A stretch of 6,949 nt of DNA from Actinomycetes bacterium (GTDB taxonomy: Bacteria; Actinomycetota; Acidimicrobiia; Acidimicrobiales; Palsa-688). Position 1 is the stretch's first letter, and each line of letters starts with the position of its first letter. Made by a program: the position numbers and the translations under genes. The notes below the pieces were generated by a model. That model did not search any database and was not told the origin of the DNA. It saw only the letters and a program-made list of their open reading frames with translations. This document shows, piece by piece, positions 5,889-6,949 of this stretch. The stretch covers positions 1-6,949 of the forward strand of contig JAKAWM010000153.1 of assembly GCA_021827285.1 (NCBI GenBank). Reading direction: 5' to 3'.

Positions 5889-6106
5889 CAGCCCCAGCGC
5901 GGCTGGTGTTGGGACCAGGGCCCGATGCCTATTCTGGCGTGGCCGGGTGCCACGCGCCGTGCGAAGGTGGCGATCAGGGGGCCGCGCAGCACCCAAGAAC
6001 CCAGCAGGCCAACCAGCACGACCCCAGCATAGGTGCGCTTAGGGGCTCGTCCGGAGGGTGTGGCCTGGGCCCGTAGGTGGGCGGTGCTAGGAGGAAGCGT
6101 TGTCAC
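5888..6106 (-). CDS. Possible small membrane protein coupled to the ClC gene
   Basis: A 72-residue frame from GTG 6106 that ends exactly in the overlap TGATG with the ClC start, the pattern of translational coupling. The product has a polar, basic N-terminus, one hydrophobic segment at about 25-49 (YAGVVLVGLLGSWVLRGPLIATFA) and a basic tail rich in Pro, Gln and Trp. No family is recognised. The start is not supported by a clear Shine-Dalgarno. In GC-rich DNA an open frame of this length can be accidental. The single helix and the exact overlap are the arguments for a real gene, perhaps a ClC accessory subunit. The alternative is that this is the leader of the ClC mRNA. Confidence 0.42.
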   Translation of the reverse strand: MTTLPPSTAHLRAQATPSGRAPKRTYAGVVLVGLLGSWVLRGPLIATFARRVAPGHARIGIGPWSQHQPRWG

Positions 6107-6170
6107 CGGTGCCGGCTCGTCTGATCGGCGATCTCGTGGTCGAGCCGGCGGAGCCCGGCGGCGCCGCTCG

Positions 6171-6190
6171 TTAGGGCCAAAAGTCCCGAG
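6171..6190. promoter_or_regulatory. DosR/DevR-like palindromic box
   Basis: TTAGGGCCAAAAGTCCCGAG matches 16 of 20 positions of the mycobacterial DosR (DevR) consensus TTSGGGACTWWAGTCCCSAA. The right half AAGTCCCGA is intact; mismatches are at positions 3, 7, 9 and 20. It lies in the divergent intergenic region, 64 bases upstream of the small-protein GTG (ClC unit, minus strand) and 132 bases upstream of the protease ATG (plus strand). DosR activates genes under hypoxia or nitric oxide in mycobacteria, and related regulators exist in other actinobacteria. Function here is inferred from the sequence match alone. Confidence 0.42.
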
Positions 6191-6322
6191 TTAGCGACGA
6201 CCAGCCATGAATGGCGGTTGCTTCACTTGATCTGCACATCGCCTTGACACGCGCTGCGCCCGCGGGGGCTCGAATAGTAACTCGCTATGCCACGTTATTG
6301 GGTGGACCGAGGAGATGGGCCC

Positions 6323-6949
6323 ATGTCTGTAAGGCAAGAGGTAAAAAGGCGCCCCTGGCTCCCTGTGGCCCTATTGTTAGCTGCCGCGACACCAGCAGTA
6401 GTGCTGGTGGCCACCAGCACCGGTGCTAGTACCGTCCGAGGAGCGGCGCCGCTTAGGGCAACCACAAAGGTAACGACCGCAGCGGTAGGGAGCTCGGCCC
6501 CCGCCATCCAGGCGGCTTTTGTTCGGGTCGTAAAGACTATTGGCCCGTCCGTTGTTGAGATTTCTACTAGTTCGGGCCTTGGCTCGGGTGTCGTGTACGA
6601 TACCAAGGGCGATATCGTCACCAACGCGCACGTCGTCGGTAGTGCCACCCAGTTCACGGTATCGATGTCGAACGGCCGGCAGGTGGCGGCCACCCTGGTT
6701 GGCAATTACCCGCCCGACGATCTTGCAGTGATCAAGTTGTCGGCACCGGTTGCCGGGTTGAAACCAGCCAGTTTCGGCAACTCCGCAGCCCTGGAAGTGG
6801 GTGACCTGGTCCTCGCCGTCGGCAGCCCGTTCGGGTTGGCCGGTTCGGTCACCGAGGGCATTGTCAGCTTCAACGGGCGTACCGTGAGCGAGGGAAATGG
6901 GGTGGTCCTGCCCGACTTGGTGCAGACGAGCGCGTCGATAGACCCATTC
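6323..6949 (+). CDS. HtrA/DegP-like membrane-anchored serine protease, N-terminal part
   Basis: Trypsin-fold serine protease of the HtrA family, expected to act outside the cytoplasmic membrane on misfolded envelope proteins. The 209 visible residues contain a basic N-terminus, one signal-anchor helix at about 12-32 (WLPVALLLAAATPAVVLVA), an Ala/Thr-rich linker to about 60, and the protease domain. Landmarks are IGPSVVEI (73-80), GLGSGVVYDTKGDIVTNAHVV (85-105) with catalytic His103, PDDLAVIKL (131-139) with catalytic Asp133, and GDLVLAVGSPFGLAGSVTEGIVS (160-182). The nucleophile Ser (NSGG motif) and any PDZ domain lie beyond the window. The last residues read QTSASIDPF, where the family usually has QTDAAINPG. 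The start ATG 6323 has GAGGAG at 6309-6314 eight bases upstream, an excellent site. It is transcribed away from the ClC unit. The gene is cut by the window edge and shows no damage. Confidence 0.93.
   Translation, partial: MSVRQEVKRRPWLPVALLLAAATPAVVLVATSTGASTVRGAAPLRATTKVTTAAVGSSAPAIQAAFVRVVKTIGPSVVEISTSSGLGSGVVYDTKGDIVTNAHVVGSATQFTVSMSNGRQVAATLVGNYPPDDLAVIKLSAPVAGLKPASFGNSAALEVGDLVLAVGSPFGLAGSVTEGIVSFNGRTVSEGNGVVLPDLVQTSASIDPF

Noticed and set aside
5889..5996. ClC start at TTG 5996, adding 36 residues
   Set aside because: The added segment is Arg/Pro-rich, has no SD and overlaps the small coupled frame; ATG 5888 in the TGATG overlap gives the usual protein length.
6244..6249. TTGACA as the -35 element of the protease promoter
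   Set aside because: It matches the consensus, but no acceptable -10 lies 16-19 bases downstream (the region is GC-rich), so a promoter call is not supported.
6211..6429. 72-residue plus-strand open frame starting at ATG 6211
   Set aside because: It overlaps the start of the protease in another frame, has no SD, and its product is Cys/Arg/Ala-rich without motifs.

Overview
The window is GC-rich DNA with dense genes on both strands. An F420-type split-barrel (PPOX-class) oxidoreductase, a DUF5996 protein, a stand-alone UBP zinc finger and a DosR-like operator candidate point to an actinobacterium. The genus cannot be named from the sequence. No phage, IS element, CRISPR array, rRNA or tRNA was seen.

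Layout: (1) positions 1-481, minus strand: the N-terminal 160 residues of an aquaporin/glycerol-facilitator (MIP) protein that runs off the left edge. (2) About 572-781, plus strand: a probable small two-helix membrane protein, divergent from the aquaporin. (3) 782-1136: about 350 bases with no convincing gene, only one hairpin and a strong Shine-Dalgarno sequence at the right end. (4) 1137-2899, plus strand: PPOX-class oxidoreductase, UBP-type zinc finger protein and DUF5996 protein. The last two are 9 bases apart and probably co-translated. (5) 3117-4285, minus strand: a CPA1/NhaP-type Na+/H+ antiporter broken by a frameshift. (6) 4286-4505: a gap holding a perfect 7-bp inverted repeat, a six-codon minigene with a strong SD and a terminator-like hairpin. 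(7) 4506-6106, minus strand: a ClC chloride transporter/channel and, overlapping its start by one base (TGATG), a possible small membrane protein. (8) 6107-6322: a divergent intergenic region with a 20-bp palindrome matching 16 of 20 positions of the DosR/DevR box. (9) 6323-6949, plus strand: the N-terminal part of a membrane-anchored HtrA/DegP-like serine protease, open at the right edge.

Water channel, chloride channel, cation/proton antiporter and envelope protease together suggest an osmotic/pH/envelope-stress neighbourhood; this is inference from gene content. The two firmest oddities are sequence lesions. The antiporter carries an exact 5-bp tandem duplication (TCAGA twice) whose removal restores an uninterrupted 387-residue reading frame through a conserved motif. 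The PPOX gene has a near-ideal SD and an intact conserved N-terminus but ACG where the start codon is expected. I did not find a clearly new multi-gene system. The most promising regulatory lead is the DosR-like box between the ClC unit and the protease.
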